NCBI GenBank assembly: GCA_015075425.1
Contig: JABTUL010000001.1
Location: 1,116,001 to 1,180,000 of the forward strand
From: Spirochaetales bacterium
GTDB taxonomy: Bacteria; Spirochaetota; Leptospiria; Leptospirales; Leptonemataceae
Length of the DNA stretch: 64,000 nt
Reading direction: 5' to 3'
In this document: positions 24,991 through 33,067 of the stretch, in pieces
Numbering within the stretch: position 1 is the first letter of the stretch
Layout of the letters: every line of letters starts with the position of its first letter
Notes under the pieces: model-generated
Databases searched by the model: none
What the model saw: the letters and a program-made list of their open reading frames with translations, nothing else
What the model was told of the DNA's origin: nothing
Program-made: the position numbers and the translations under genes

Positions 24991-25677
24991 ATGAATTGCC
25001 CCAAATGCGGCTCAGCTATGGAAAGCCGGAACATCGATAAAATAGAAATTGATCTGTGCACCAATTGTGCCGGCATCTATCTGGATGACGGTGAATTTGA
25101 AAGTTTTACCGGTGTCGATCCAACAACAGGACTCCTGCGTTTAAGCAAATTTGTGAAGGTTCTTTCGCGGCTCAATGAAAGAGCCATTCGCGATGAATTG
25201 ACCGGGGCGTTCAACCGCAAATACTTTAATGAATTTATGGCGGGGATCTTTGAAAATAAAAAGCGCGGCCCGGTTTCGCTGCTGGCCATTGATATAGATC
25301 ACTTCAAGCAGTTCAATTCCAGGTTCGGGCACGACGGAGGGGATGCCGTGCTCAAAGAACTTTCTCGATTGCTCCATATGATCCTGCGCACTTCACGCGA
25401 TGACCATGTTTTCCGGTTGGGCGGAGAAGAGTTCTGCATCATTCTTTTTGACCTGAGCCCGGAGGACAGCTACTATGTCGCCGAGTCCGTCCGTCGCCTG
25501 GTCGGTGCTCAACCATTTATCATGCCGGGAGGTGAATCGGTATACATCAATCTCTCCCTGGGAGTAACTCTGGCGCGGCCCACAGATACCCCCGAATCCT
25601 TCTATAAGCGCGCGGACGAGTTACTGTACCAGGCCAAGAATACGGGTCGTAATCAGGTGATCATCGACAAGCCCTGA
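24991..25677 (+). CDS. Zinc-ribbon diguanylate cyclase
   Basis: 228 residues. The N-terminal 40 residues form a four-Cys zinc ribbon of the TFIIB-type (CPKCG at 3-7, CTNC at about 23-26). A GGDEF domain follows: DELTGAFNRKYF start, IDIDHFKQFNSRFGHDGGD, active loop RLGGEEFCIIL and the SLGVT strand. GGEEF is an accepted active form, so it probably makes c-di-GMP from two GTP. The inhibitory-site Arg of RxxD is replaced by Ser three residues before the Asp, so product inhibition may be weak. The zinc ribbon could sense metal or redox state or bind a partner. No close neighbour in operon; ends 9 bases from convergent rel. Confidence 0.85.
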   Translation: MNCPKCGSAMESRNIDKIEIDLCTNCAGIYLDDGEFESFTGVDPTTGLLRLSKFVKVLSRLNERAIRDELTGAFNRKYFNEFMAGIFENKKRGPVSLLAIDIDHFKQFNSRFGHDGGDAVLKELSRLLHMILRTSRDDHVFRLGGEEFCIILFDLSPEDSYYVAESVRRLVGAQPFIMPGGESVYINLSLGVTLARPTDTPESFYKRADELLYQAKNTGRNQVIIDKP

Positions 25678-25686
25678 ATTCCGGGT

Positions 25687-27711
25687 TCATTTACTCATCC
25701 GTTGCACGGATTCCACACCCGGCACCCTGCGCAGGCTTTCCATGATGTCGCTCAGATGATCGACATGTTCCACTTCAACCATGAACTCTGCCTTCATCAG
25801 TCCACCGCGGTGCCGGGGGATATCCGCCTCTGCCTTGAGTATGTTTGTATGGGTTGCCGTGATGGTGCTCACCAGATCCAGGTAAAGGCCCTGGCGGTCA
25901 TGCGCTTTCACTTCGATATTGACCGGATACTTTTCCGTAAGTCCGGCCCAGTTTGCCGGTAGCAGACGTTTTTTTTCCGGGGCCGACTCCGGTAGCATGG
26001 CACAATCCGTGCGATGGACGGTAACGCCGCGGCCCCGGGTCACAAAGCCTACAATACGGTCACCGGGAACGGGAGTGCAGCAGCCAGCGTAATGAACCGG
26101 AATGTCCCGGGATCCCGCCACTTCAATAGGCACCTCTTTGGGATTGCTCGTTTTCTTACGGCGGATGCGCAGCAGGGGAGCCGATGGTTTCTCCGGTTCT
26201 ACGATTTTTTCAACCTGTTCCTCTTCTTCCTTGCGCCGGAAGAAAGAACGCAGTTTCTGCCGGGCCCCGCTGGAATGAAGATAACGCAACCAGTTAGGTG
26301 AAGCTGCGGGATGACGATTTGTTATAATCCGGATCCGGTCTCCGCTCTTGAGAACTGTGTGCAGCGGAACATTTTTATCATTTACGATAGCATTTTTGCA
26401 GCAAAGGCCCACTTCCGTATGGATGCGAAAAGCAAAATCAAGCACCGTACTTCCCTGGGGCAAAGCAATGACATCGCCCCGGGGAGTGAAAACAAAGACT
26501 TCATCAAAGGACAGGTCCTCGCGCAAATCCTCTATATATTCGCGACCGCGACTTTCCGTAATGCTGGCCAGGCGTTCGATCCAGGAAAGTCTTGCCGCTT
26601 TTTCATTGGCGTTGATGTTACTTTTGTAAGTCCAGTGTGCGGCAATTCCGTGTTCAGCATTGCGATCCATTTCCTCCGTCCGGATCTGCACTTCCACCGG
26701 ATTGCCATCCGGCGCAATGATTGAGGTATGCAGACTCTGGTAGCCATTGGTCTTGGGTGTGGCAATGTAATCTTTGAAGCGGCCAGGAACCGGAGGCCAG
26801 AGGCTGTGCACAATGCCCATGGCCGCGTAACATTCGGTGATCTGGGAGACGATTACGCGAATGCCGCGCAAATCATATATATCATTTATATCTTTTTCTG
26901 ATGATTTCATCTTGTGGTAAATGGAATAAAGATGCTTGGCCCTTCCGGAGACCTGCGCTTTGATCTGATGTTCATTAAGTCTTTGCTGGATTACACGCCG
27001 GTATGTTTCGATTCTTTCCTCCTGATCTTTACGACTGGAGGCCAGCATTCCGACAAGCCGGGTGTGTTCCTCCGGCTGTAGAGCCCTGAAAGCCAGATCC
27101 TCCAGTTCTCCTTTGATGCGGAAAATCCCCAGTCGTCCGGCAAGCGGTGCGTAGATTTCCAGAACTTCTGAAGCAATGCGCTGGACTTTTTCGTGCTTTT
27201 GATGATCGATTGTGCGCATGTTATGCAGTTTATCTGCGAGTTTGATCAGAATCACGCGTACATCTTTTGCCGTGGCCAGTAGCATGAGTCTTATATTTTC
27301 TGCGGCTTCTTGTTCTTTGAGTCGGCTTTTCTTTTTCTCAGAAAGCTGACGCTGGTTTTTCATGTTTGAAATCTTGGTGACTCCGCGAACCAGATGATTG
27401 ATTCCGGCGCCAAATTCGCTCTGGATGGTATCATGACTGTGTGCTGTGTCTTCGACAACATCATGCAAGAGGGCCGCAGCAACCGTTTCGGAATCCATCC
27501 CCAGATCCGCAAGTATGGTAGCCACGGCGAGGGGATGCACGATGTAGGGTTCGCCAGAAAGTCTGCGCTGCTTGCTGTGCGCCTGATCGGCGAAACGAAA
27601 AGCCTTACGGATCAGAGGAAGGTCCGCTTCACTCATCCTTTTTTTTGCGGTGCGGATGAGGGCCAGGTAGCCCTTGAGGATCAGCCAGTTGTCCTGAGCC
27701 TGCGTGAACAT
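25687..27711 (-). CDS. rel: Bifunctional (p)ppGpp synthetase/hydrolase (RelA/SpoT homologue)
   Basis: 674 residues in classical Rel order: an HD hydrolase domain (VAAALLHDVVEDTAHS, residues about 75-95), a synthetase domain (YDLRGIRVIVSQ and IATPKTNGYQSLHTSI), the TGS domain (EVFVFTPRGDVIALPQGSTV), a conserved-Cys region (HYAGCCTPVPGD) and a C-terminal ACT domain. The HD motif and synthetase residues are intact, so both making and degrading the alarmone is likely. It controls the stringent response. ATG start; it is probably transcribed after the small membrane-protein gene. Only one copy is in the window. Confidence 0.93.
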   Translation of the reverse strand: MFTQAQDNWLILKGYLALIRTAKKRMSEADLPLIRKAFRFADQAHSKQRRLSGEPYIVHPLAVATILADLGMDSETVAAALLHDVVEDTAHSHDTIQSEFGAGINHLVRGVTKISNMKNQRQLSEKKKSRLKEQEAAENIRLMLLATAKDVRVILIKLADKLHNMRTIDHQKHEKVQRIASEVLEIYAPLAGRLGIFRIKGELEDLAFRALQPEEHTRLVGMLASSRKDQEERIETYRRVIQQRLNEHQIKAQVSGRAKHLYSIYHKMKSSEKDINDIYDLRGIRVIVSQITECYAAMGIVHSLWPPVPGRFKDYIATPKTNGYQSLHTSIIAPDGNPVEVQIRTEEMDRNAEHGIAAHWTYKSNINANEKAARLSWIERLASITESRGREYIEDLREDLSFDEVFVFTPRGDVIALPQGSTVLDFAFRIHTEVGLCCKNAIVNDKNVPLHTVLKSGDRIRIITNRHPAASPNWLRYLHSSGARQKLRSFFRRKEEEEQVEKIVEPEKPSAPLLRIRRKKTSNPKEVPIEVAGSRDIPVHYAGCCTPVPGDRIVGFVTRGRGVTVHRTDCAMLPESAPEKKRLLPANWAGLTEKYPVNIEVKAHDRQGLYLDLVSTITATHTNILKAEADIPRHRGGLMKAEFMVEVEHVDHLSDIMESLRRVPGVESVQRMSK

Positions 27712-27753
27712 ATTTCAGAAACCCTGTTCAGGCGGAATCTGGCAAATCATTCT

Positions 27754-28269
27754 TTAATAAAGGAGCGGACCAAAAAAGAGAGCCGTGGCTGTTGCCCCCC
27801 AGAAATAGAAATCGGGAGGAATAGGCGCTTTGCGCTGCCAGCGTAAAGACAGTTCTGTGACCCAGTAGAAGAGAAAAACACCGAACCAACCGATGGCAAA
27901 AGCAGCGGAGAGGATTTCCCGGTAAGGTTCAAATTCGGGGAATTCCAGGTTCGGAGCAAGAACGATGGCGATGGCCCGCAGGGCCAGAAGGATCCAGGCG
28001 AACAACCAACGAGAGCGGTAGTTGCTGCGTTCGCTGCGCTCAAGCTTTTTGTAATGTCCAAAAAGGACGGAAGCCATCCCGGAAAACGCAAGCAGAGCTG
28101 CACCCAGGTGCAGCCCAGAACGGAGCCATAGCGCCATGGCTCCGGCTTCTTGCAGGAAGTGCGCAAGGTAGAGCAAAAGAAGTGGCACGGGAACAAGAAA
28201 AAAGAGGCCGATTCGAAGCAGGAAGCGTTCTGTGCTTAAAGATTCCGGGGGGATTTCAGGTTCCTTCAT
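27754..28269 (-). CDS. Small multi-pass membrane protein, unknown
   Basis: About 171 residues with four hydrophobic segments (around RFLLRIGLFFLVPVPLLLLY, a second near LHLGAALLAFSGM, a third at WILLALRAIAIVLA and a fourth at IGWFGVFLFYWVTE). The last ~20 residues are also hydrophobic, so a fifth is possible. No family recognised. The ATG at 28269 overlaps the previous gene's stop by 4 bases, preferred over an upstream start at 28302. It lies 42 bases upstream of rel on the same strand. Confidence 0.6.
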   Translation of the reverse strand: MKEPEIPPESLSTERFLLRIGLFFLVPVPLLLLYLAHFLQEAGAMALWLRSGLHLGAALLAFSGMASVLFGHYKKLERSERSNYRSRWLFAWILLALRAIAIVLAPNLEFPEFEPYREILSAAFAIGWFGVFLFYWVTELSLRWQRKAPIPPDFYFWGATATALFFGPLLY

Positions 28270-29093
28270 AGCAGTGCGAGGATTTCCTCCAGTTTTTGGC
28301 ATTGATCCGGTTGCAGAGTTGCGAGCAAGCCCTCCAATTCCCTGGCGGAGCTAAAAGAAAAGCGAATCTCCAGGCTTGTGGCCTCCAGATCGGCGGGCAG
28401 AGGAATATGAATGCCCGGTGGCAATTTCAGTTCGCGGATTTTCTCTTTTACGCGTTGCCCGAGGGCCGTAAGCTCCGGAAAGCGCCTGGCCCGCACCAGA
28501 TCACGCAGCGTCTCCGCCGGAAAGGGGGCACTCCGGGCCGCCCAGCTCTCCTCAAAGGCCTGGACTTCTGCAAGGCACTCCTGCCGATCTACAGGCCCCA
28601 GATCATAGAAGTCGTGAATCATTTCCCGGACGAGATTTTTTTTCACCCGTCTTTTTTGCCAGAGCTGATCCCAGGTGTTTTGGTCGGCTTCCCCAAAGCG
28701 GTCGTACAGCCGGATGGTGGCTAAAGGCAAGTCGTAGAGGACACCCAGACCACGCCCTCGATGGGAGAGAAGGCCAGCCTCGCGCCATTCTGCAAGGCTC
28801 TGATAGTTCTTCCTTAAACCGAGCGCCAGAAGCATGGGGCCCGGAGGCAAATCGGAATGCCTTGCCGAGTAGTAAGCCAGATCCAGGCGATGGAGCGGAT
28901 AAACGGTTAAGAGTGCAGTCCAGGCGGCCTCTGTGTCAAAATCGGACCGGTCAAAATGCAGGGCATGACTGTGGCCCTCCGGCTCCGCCAGCCAGCCGTC
29001 TTCAAAGATCAGGTCACAGGGCAGTTGCGGCTTTGAAGGTGGCAGTAGATAATCGCGGCCTTCCGGCCTTGATTTTATCAGGTCAAAGCGCAT
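28266..29093 (-). CDS. Uncharacterised protein
   Basis: 275 residues, soluble, no signal peptide and no catalytic motif that I recognise. The middle segment RYSARHSD-like/ALGLRKNYQSLAEWREAGLL resembles a helical domain that could bind nucleic acid, but this is weak. The C-terminal ~50 residues are Leu/Glu-rich and helical. It is the first gene of a unit with the membrane protein and perhaps rel, divergent from the transglycosylase gene. ATG start. Confidence 0.5.
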   Translation of the reverse strand: MRFDLIKSRPEGRDYLLPPSKPQLPCDLIFEDGWLAEPEGHSHALHFDRSDFDTEAAWTALLTVYPLHRLDLAYYSARHSDLPPGPMLLALGLRKNYQSLAEWREAGLLSHRGRGLGVLYDLPLATIRLYDRFGEADQNTWDQLWQKRRVKKNLVREMIHDFYDLGPVDRQECLAEVQAFEESWAARSAPFPAETLRDLVRARRFPELTALGQRVKEKIRELKLPPGIHIPLPADLEATSLEIRFSFSSARELEGLLATLQPDQCQKLEEILALL

Positions 29094-29145
29094 AAATTAG
29101 TTTATTTTTCCGATCAATGCTGCAGCAGTGTTATCGGTCCGGGAT

Positions 29146-29814
29146 ATGGCAAGTAGATTTCTCAAACTGAGCCGCTGGTTCTTCCTTCATATGCTGGTCT
29201 GCCTGTCTGCCTGGCAGTTCTTTCAATTCCTGAATCCGCCCCTGCTCCTCAAGAAGGAGGAGAAGAGGCTCCTTGTGTACGGTGGGGAGCTGTACCTGGC
29301 CAAAGAAGTGAATATTGAGTATCCGCTCGCAGAGCTGCCGACGGCCCTGGTGCAGGCCCTCCTGTTTCAGGAGGATCAGGCCTTTTACGAGCATCGTGGT
29401 TACCATTTGCGGGAGATGGGACTGGCCCTCGTGGATTTTGCATCCGGGAGCCGGCTGCGCGGCGCATCCACCATCACCCAACAGCTGGCGCGGACCCTTT
29501 TTTTGAGTCGTGAGAAAACGCTGCAGCGTAAACTGCAGGAACTCTACCTGGCGCGACTTCTGGAATTGCATCTGAGTAAACAGGAGATCCTTGAACTTTA
29601 TTTAAATCATGTCTATTGGGGCAAGAATCAAAGCGGTATCGGGCGGGCAGCGCGCTACTATTTTGCTTCACCTCCTGCTCGACTTTCACTCAGTCAAATC
29701 GCTTTTTTAATCAGCCTGCTTCCTCATCCCGATCAATGTAAACAGAAAACCTGCCCCGCGCCCCTGCGTGAAAAAAGACAGCGACGACTGGAACGTTACC
29801 TGAGGTCACTGTGA
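29146..29814 (+). CDS. mtgA: Monofunctional peptidoglycan glycosyltransferase
   Basis: About 222 residues: one N-terminal membrane helix, then a GT51 domain without a penicillin-binding half. All five family motifs are seen: EDQAFYEHRG (catalytic Glu), GASTITQQLARTLFLS, RKLQELYLARLLE, KQEILELYLNHVYWG and a late SQIAFLISLLP helix. It polymerises lipid II into glycan chains outside the inner membrane. The ATG at 29146 is chosen; a GTG at 29128 is also in frame and would add six residues. It overlaps the PilZ gene by 4 bases. Confidence 0.9.
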   Translation: MASRFLKLSRWFFLHMLVCLSAWQFFQFLNPPLLLKKEEKRLLVYGGELYLAKEVNIEYPLAELPTALVQALLFQEDQAFYEHRGYHLREMGLALVDFASGSRLRGASTITQQLARTLFLSREKTLQRKLQELYLARLLELHLSKQEILELYLNHVYWGKNQSGIGRAARYYFASPPARLSLSQIAFLISLLPHPDQCKQKTCPAPLREKRQRRLERYLRSL

Positions 29815-30914
29815 GCGAAACCCGCCATATAGGAGATGTCGCTCAGATTGCCAGAGTAGTGGATCAGCTCTACATGAAGGGTGAAGTGAACCTGAGCTTG
29901 AACGGAAGCCTGATGGCGGTCACGCTTACACATCTGGACGGAGGGCGGATCACAGCGGTGTATGCCCGGGAAGTGGAAAGTGCCCCTGAACGGCTGCTCC
30001 GTCTGCTCACCCGTGAGCATCAGATGGTTCTGCAATGTCGGGTGGTTGCGCGCAATTCAGATCGAATCGAAGAACTTGAGCCCTTTCGGCTTCATCTGCA
30101 AAATCGCGCTGCGCGCGGTGAGCGTGCTGCCGTTCCGGAAAAAAAAGTGCTCTACGTAACAGGGCTTGTTTCTCTGGATTCCTTCATCGATCGATTATCA
30201 TCCATAAACCACAAACGGGACACGATTATAGAATACTGTATTGATAAGCTCAAGCAGAAGTATGATTTTGTACGTATTGAGTTGCGGCGCAGTTATCGTA
30301 TGGAGGCGCGCATGCGCCTGATGGATTCTCTCAAGAAGCCCATCTTTGCACCGGATCGCACTGATGCTGACAAATGGCAGTTGTCAGCGCGGGTGGCTTT
30401 TGAGGAGCAATTCATTGGCTACGGCGACTACCGTTCCCTGGATCAGTATGGTAATATACCGGCGGGTATGCAGAGCGAAATTGATGTTCCATTAAGTTAT
30501 CGAAATATTTTTTTATATGGTTTCATTCAGGTATTTTCCACGCATAACCTTCAGGCTGATGATTACATTTTTATCGAACGCTATGCTCGCTCTTTAGAAA
30601 AGGAGCTTGAGTCACAGGGCCTTCTTCCGTCGAATCCGGAAAAAAGCCCGGTGGTGGACCTCAATTTGGGCGGGATCGGAATCATGCACCCGCACAATTC
30701 CAGTGTGTTGCGCGATTTTCAGGTGGGAGATGAGGTGATTTTCGACTTGCATTTTCCGCGTATGCCCGCACTGGCCTTTCCCGGCGTGGTGGCCAATGCC
30801 CGCTCTCTTGAGAAGGCTCATCGCATTGGCATTCAGTTCAAGGATTTGAAAGAAGAACAGACGTCCAGGTTACAGGCCACGCTCCGTGAGTTGGGGAAAA
30901 ATGCGGCACCTTAA
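29811..30914 (+). CDS. PilZ-domain protein
   Basis: 367 residues. The C-terminal ~110 residues are a PilZ beta-barrel: VVDLNLGGIGIMHP (family D/NxSxxG; here DLNLGGIG), FQVGDEVIFDLHFP and AHRIGIQFKDL. The RxxxR that normally starts the c-di-GMP site is not evident before the barrel, so binding is uncertain. The N-terminal ~100 residues look like another beta domain and the middle is helical. It may link c-di-GMP to cell-wall growth, because it is coupled to the transglycosylase (GTGA overlap). GTG start; ends convergently with the amidase gene, overlapping by 4 bases. Confidence 0.75.
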   Translation: MSETRHIGDVAQIARVVDQLYMKGEVNLSLNGSLMAVTLTHLDGGRITAVYAREVESAPERLLRLLTREHQMVLQCRVVARNSDRIEELEPFRLHLQNRAARGERAAVPEKKVLYVTGLVSLDSFIDRLSSINHKRDTIIEYCIDKLKQKYDFVRIELRRSYRMEARMRLMDSLKKPIFAPDRTDADKWQLSARVAFEEQFIGYGDYRSLDQYGNIPAGMQSEIDVPLSYRNIFLYGFIQVFSTHNLQADDYIFIERYARSLEKELESQGLLPSNPEKSPVVDLNLGGIGIMHPHNSSVLRDFQVGDEVIFDLHFPRMPALAFPGVVANARSLEKAHRIGIQFKDLKEEQTSRLQATLRELGKNAAP

Positions 30915-32260
30915 TCGGTGACGATTTGAAAGTAGTTACCTTCCGGGAGCTTTTCATACTTATGAAAATCCAGTTTTTTCCCGCGCGGTTTGATCGTGCC
31001 GTATCCTTTTTTAAGCTTGAGACCGGAAAAAAGACTGTAGACTCCGACAGCGAGTGACCGGGCCACGGCATCCTCCTGACCGATGATGATTTCACGATCA
31101 AGAGAGCGGTTCAAGTGTCCCACTTCCAGGAAAGCAACGATGGCGTTGCTGTAAATGGGCAGCGTGTAGGCGGAAATAAAAGGGTCTATCAGCGGATGGA
31201 CGGAATCAGAATTGCGCCGCGAAGGTACCTGCAGGCGAACGCCGTACTGGATGTAGCGCATGAGTTCATCAGCAGCATAGTGGTTGTCCCCACCAAAGCC
31301 CACCGGTCCATCTTCGCGGCGCCATTTCTCTGCTTTTGACTGTTCCCTTTCCCAGAATTTTCCCTCTGGCTTCCAGTCTTCGTATTTGAGGGCGTAAGGC
31401 CCCGGCGGATAGCCGCGGGCAGTCACTTCCCAGCCCGGCGGATCCGCGTATCGCCAGGTAAAAAAATTCTGACGAATGCCACGATTCTTATCCATCATGG
31501 GAGCCGTTGCGCCTTTATTGCTACGAAATCCATGGAAGTAAACCCAGGCATCGGCCAGGGCAGAGTCCACTTTATCAAAACCCGGATCCGAACCCAGCCA
31601 GCCTTTCTGCCAGCCCTTGAGTGCAAAAAATGCCGAGCGCGGTTTCTTCTGCAAAGTGATCCTGCGTAGCGTTTCAAAAGTGCGGTAACCGGGCGAAAGC
31701 ACGGCAGCCATGCCCCCCGGATGACCTTTGCCCGCTGGATTGAGATGCAGTGAAAGGATAAGATAAGGTTTTTGACGATTGATAAAAGAAATCCGGCCTT
31801 CCTGGATCTTTCCTTTTTTGTCCGGGAAATCGTAAAGCCGGTAGGGTGCATTCGTGTTCAGATCGCTCACGGGTTCTCCGTTTCCCGAATAATTGGTAGT
31901 GCGCGACAGAACGCTATCAAAAGCTATCGGTTCAAAGCGGGTCTGCACGGAAAAAGCCTGCAAAATCTCTGCAAAGCGCGGCCAGGTTTCCGCAGAGCGA
32001 CTCAGATCCAGATACCATTTCACTTTGCGGGCCAGAGAAAACATAATTGTAGATTCGCGCAACTGGCCGTGGCGCATCCCGGCAGCGTAGTGGCTCAGAT
32101 ACTGCCGGGTTACCGGATCCCAGCGTTCATCTTTGATGCGGCTGGAGGCGCCGCCGTGGCCGGGATCAATTACGACGGTATAGCGGGCCGGTGGTTCTTT
32201 TTCCGCCCGAAACGTAGCTGGCAGAAAAAAAACGAGGGAAAGAAGGAGAGATCGTTTCAG
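30911..32260 (-). CDS. N-acetylmuramoyl-L-alanine amidase, likely CTG start
   Basis: About 449 residues counting from a CTG at 32260. From that codon the protein begins KRSLLLSLVFFLPATFRA, a clean signal peptide, then VVIDPGHGG, the first zinc motif of Amidase_3. Later come SLHLNP (second His) and VAFLEVGHLNRS (catalytic Glu). There is no in-frame ATG, GTG or TTG upstream of the PGHGG motif: the frame is closed by a TGA in the end of the neighbouring gene. Starting at the first ATG (32077) would remove the motif. The enzyme cuts the lactyl-peptide bond of peptidoglycan. The large inserts between the motifs are unusual. It lies five bases after the upstream gene's stop. Confidence 0.82.
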   Translation of the reverse strand: MKRSLLLSLVFFLPATFRAEKEPPARYTVVIDPGHGGASSRIKDERWDPVTRQYLSHYAAGMRHGQLRESTIMFSLARKVKWYLDLSRSAETWPRFAEILQAFSVQTRFEPIAFDSVLSRTTNYSGNGEPVSDLNTNAPYRLYDFPDKKGKIQEGRISFINRQKPYLILSLHLNPAGKGHPGGMAAVLSPGYRTFETLRRITLQKKPRSAFFALKGWQKGWLGSDPGFDKVDSALADAWVYFHGFRSNKGATAPMMDKNRGIRQNFFTWRYADPPGWEVTARGYPPGPYALKYEDWKPEGKFWEREQSKAEKWRREDGPVGFGGDNHYAADELMRYIQYGVRLQVPSRRNSDSVHPLIDPFISAYTLPIYSNAIVAFLEVGHLNRSLDREIIIGQEDAVARSLAVGVYSLFSGLKLKKGYGTIKPRGKKLDFHKYEKLPEGNYFQIVTD

Positions 32261-32265
32261 AGCGA

Positions 32266-33003
32266 CTACTTTTTCTCCGCCGTCGCGCTGCGTCCGTACG
32301 CATCACGCAAGTCTACAGCATATTTTGTTTCAATCTCTGTTGCCTTTTCCGGAGCCTGAGCCAGGTCTTTTAAAATACCGATGGCGTAGAGTTTTCCGAG
32401 GCGGTAGTGATCTATGGCCATAGCATAACGCCGATCTCCCGCATTGCTTTCTGCCATGGAAGCCTGCTGAAAGGCGGTGCGCAGCCTGAACTGACTGCGC
32501 AGGATGCGTTCACTTAACTGGGCAGAATTCTGGCCGGGTTCAAGACTCTGGGTGAATTCCAGATCAGACAGGCTCAGCGAACATTCTGTGAGGAGGGCGG
32601 AAAGGTCTTCCTTGAAGACCGTGACAAAACCCTGATAGAGCTCCTCAATCTGCTTCAAGCACTCCACCTGCCTGTCGCGAGCTTCACCAAAGTCCCTGCG
32701 GTAGTAGCTCTCTGTAGCTTTTTTGTAGGTATTCTTTATTTTTTCAAAGGCCTCATTACTGCCGGAAACTTTGCTGCCAAAATTGGCGATGAGGATCTTC
32801 AGGCGCTGAATGTCCGCAATGTTACGTTCCTGCAGGACTTCTGCCCGGCGAGTTGCATGGGCAAGTTCCAGATAGGAGATTTTCTGGTGGGAATCCAGTG
32901 CCTTTTTTTCCGCCCCGGCAGGCTGTGCCATGAGCGGGAAAGTCGTGAGAAATGCCACGGCTATTTTCAGTTGCCGGCAGGGGTGCTTCAACTTCTTTGT
33001 CAT
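32266..33003 (-). CDS. Exported helical protein, unknown
   Basis: About 245 residues with a basic, hydrophobic signal sequence ending AQPAGA, so periplasmic. The rest is alpha-helical (long runs such as IQRLKILIANFG and QSEARDRQVECLKQIEELY-like helices) with no catalytic motif. It is co-transcribed with the amidase whose CTG lies five bases past its stop, suggesting a role as a helper of cell-wall hydrolysis (inference). The ATG at 33003 is preferred over an upstream TTG at 33045, which lengthens the signal peptide. Confidence 0.6.
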   Translation of the reverse strand: MTKKLKHPCRQLKIAVAFLTTFPLMAQPAGAEKKALDSHQKISYLELAHATRRAEVLQERNIADIQRLKILIANFGSKVSGSNEAFEKIKNTYKKATESYYRRDFGEARDRQVECLKQIEELYQGFVTVFKEDLSALLTECSLSLSDLEFTQSLEPGQNSAQLSERILRSQFRLRTAFQQASMAESNAGDRRYAMAIDHYRLGKLYAIGILKDLAQAPEKATEIETKYAVDLRDAYGRSATAEKK

Positions 33004-33067
33004 GACGGTTGTATGGCTTTTGCCTTTTTCACTCCTGGCTGTCAAAACAATTTTTCGAGCATTGTGA

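Noticed and set aside
30911-32077. Amidase as a truncated pseudogene
   Set aside because: The missing zinc motif and signal peptide are present in the same frame upstream from a CTG; no stop interrupts them.
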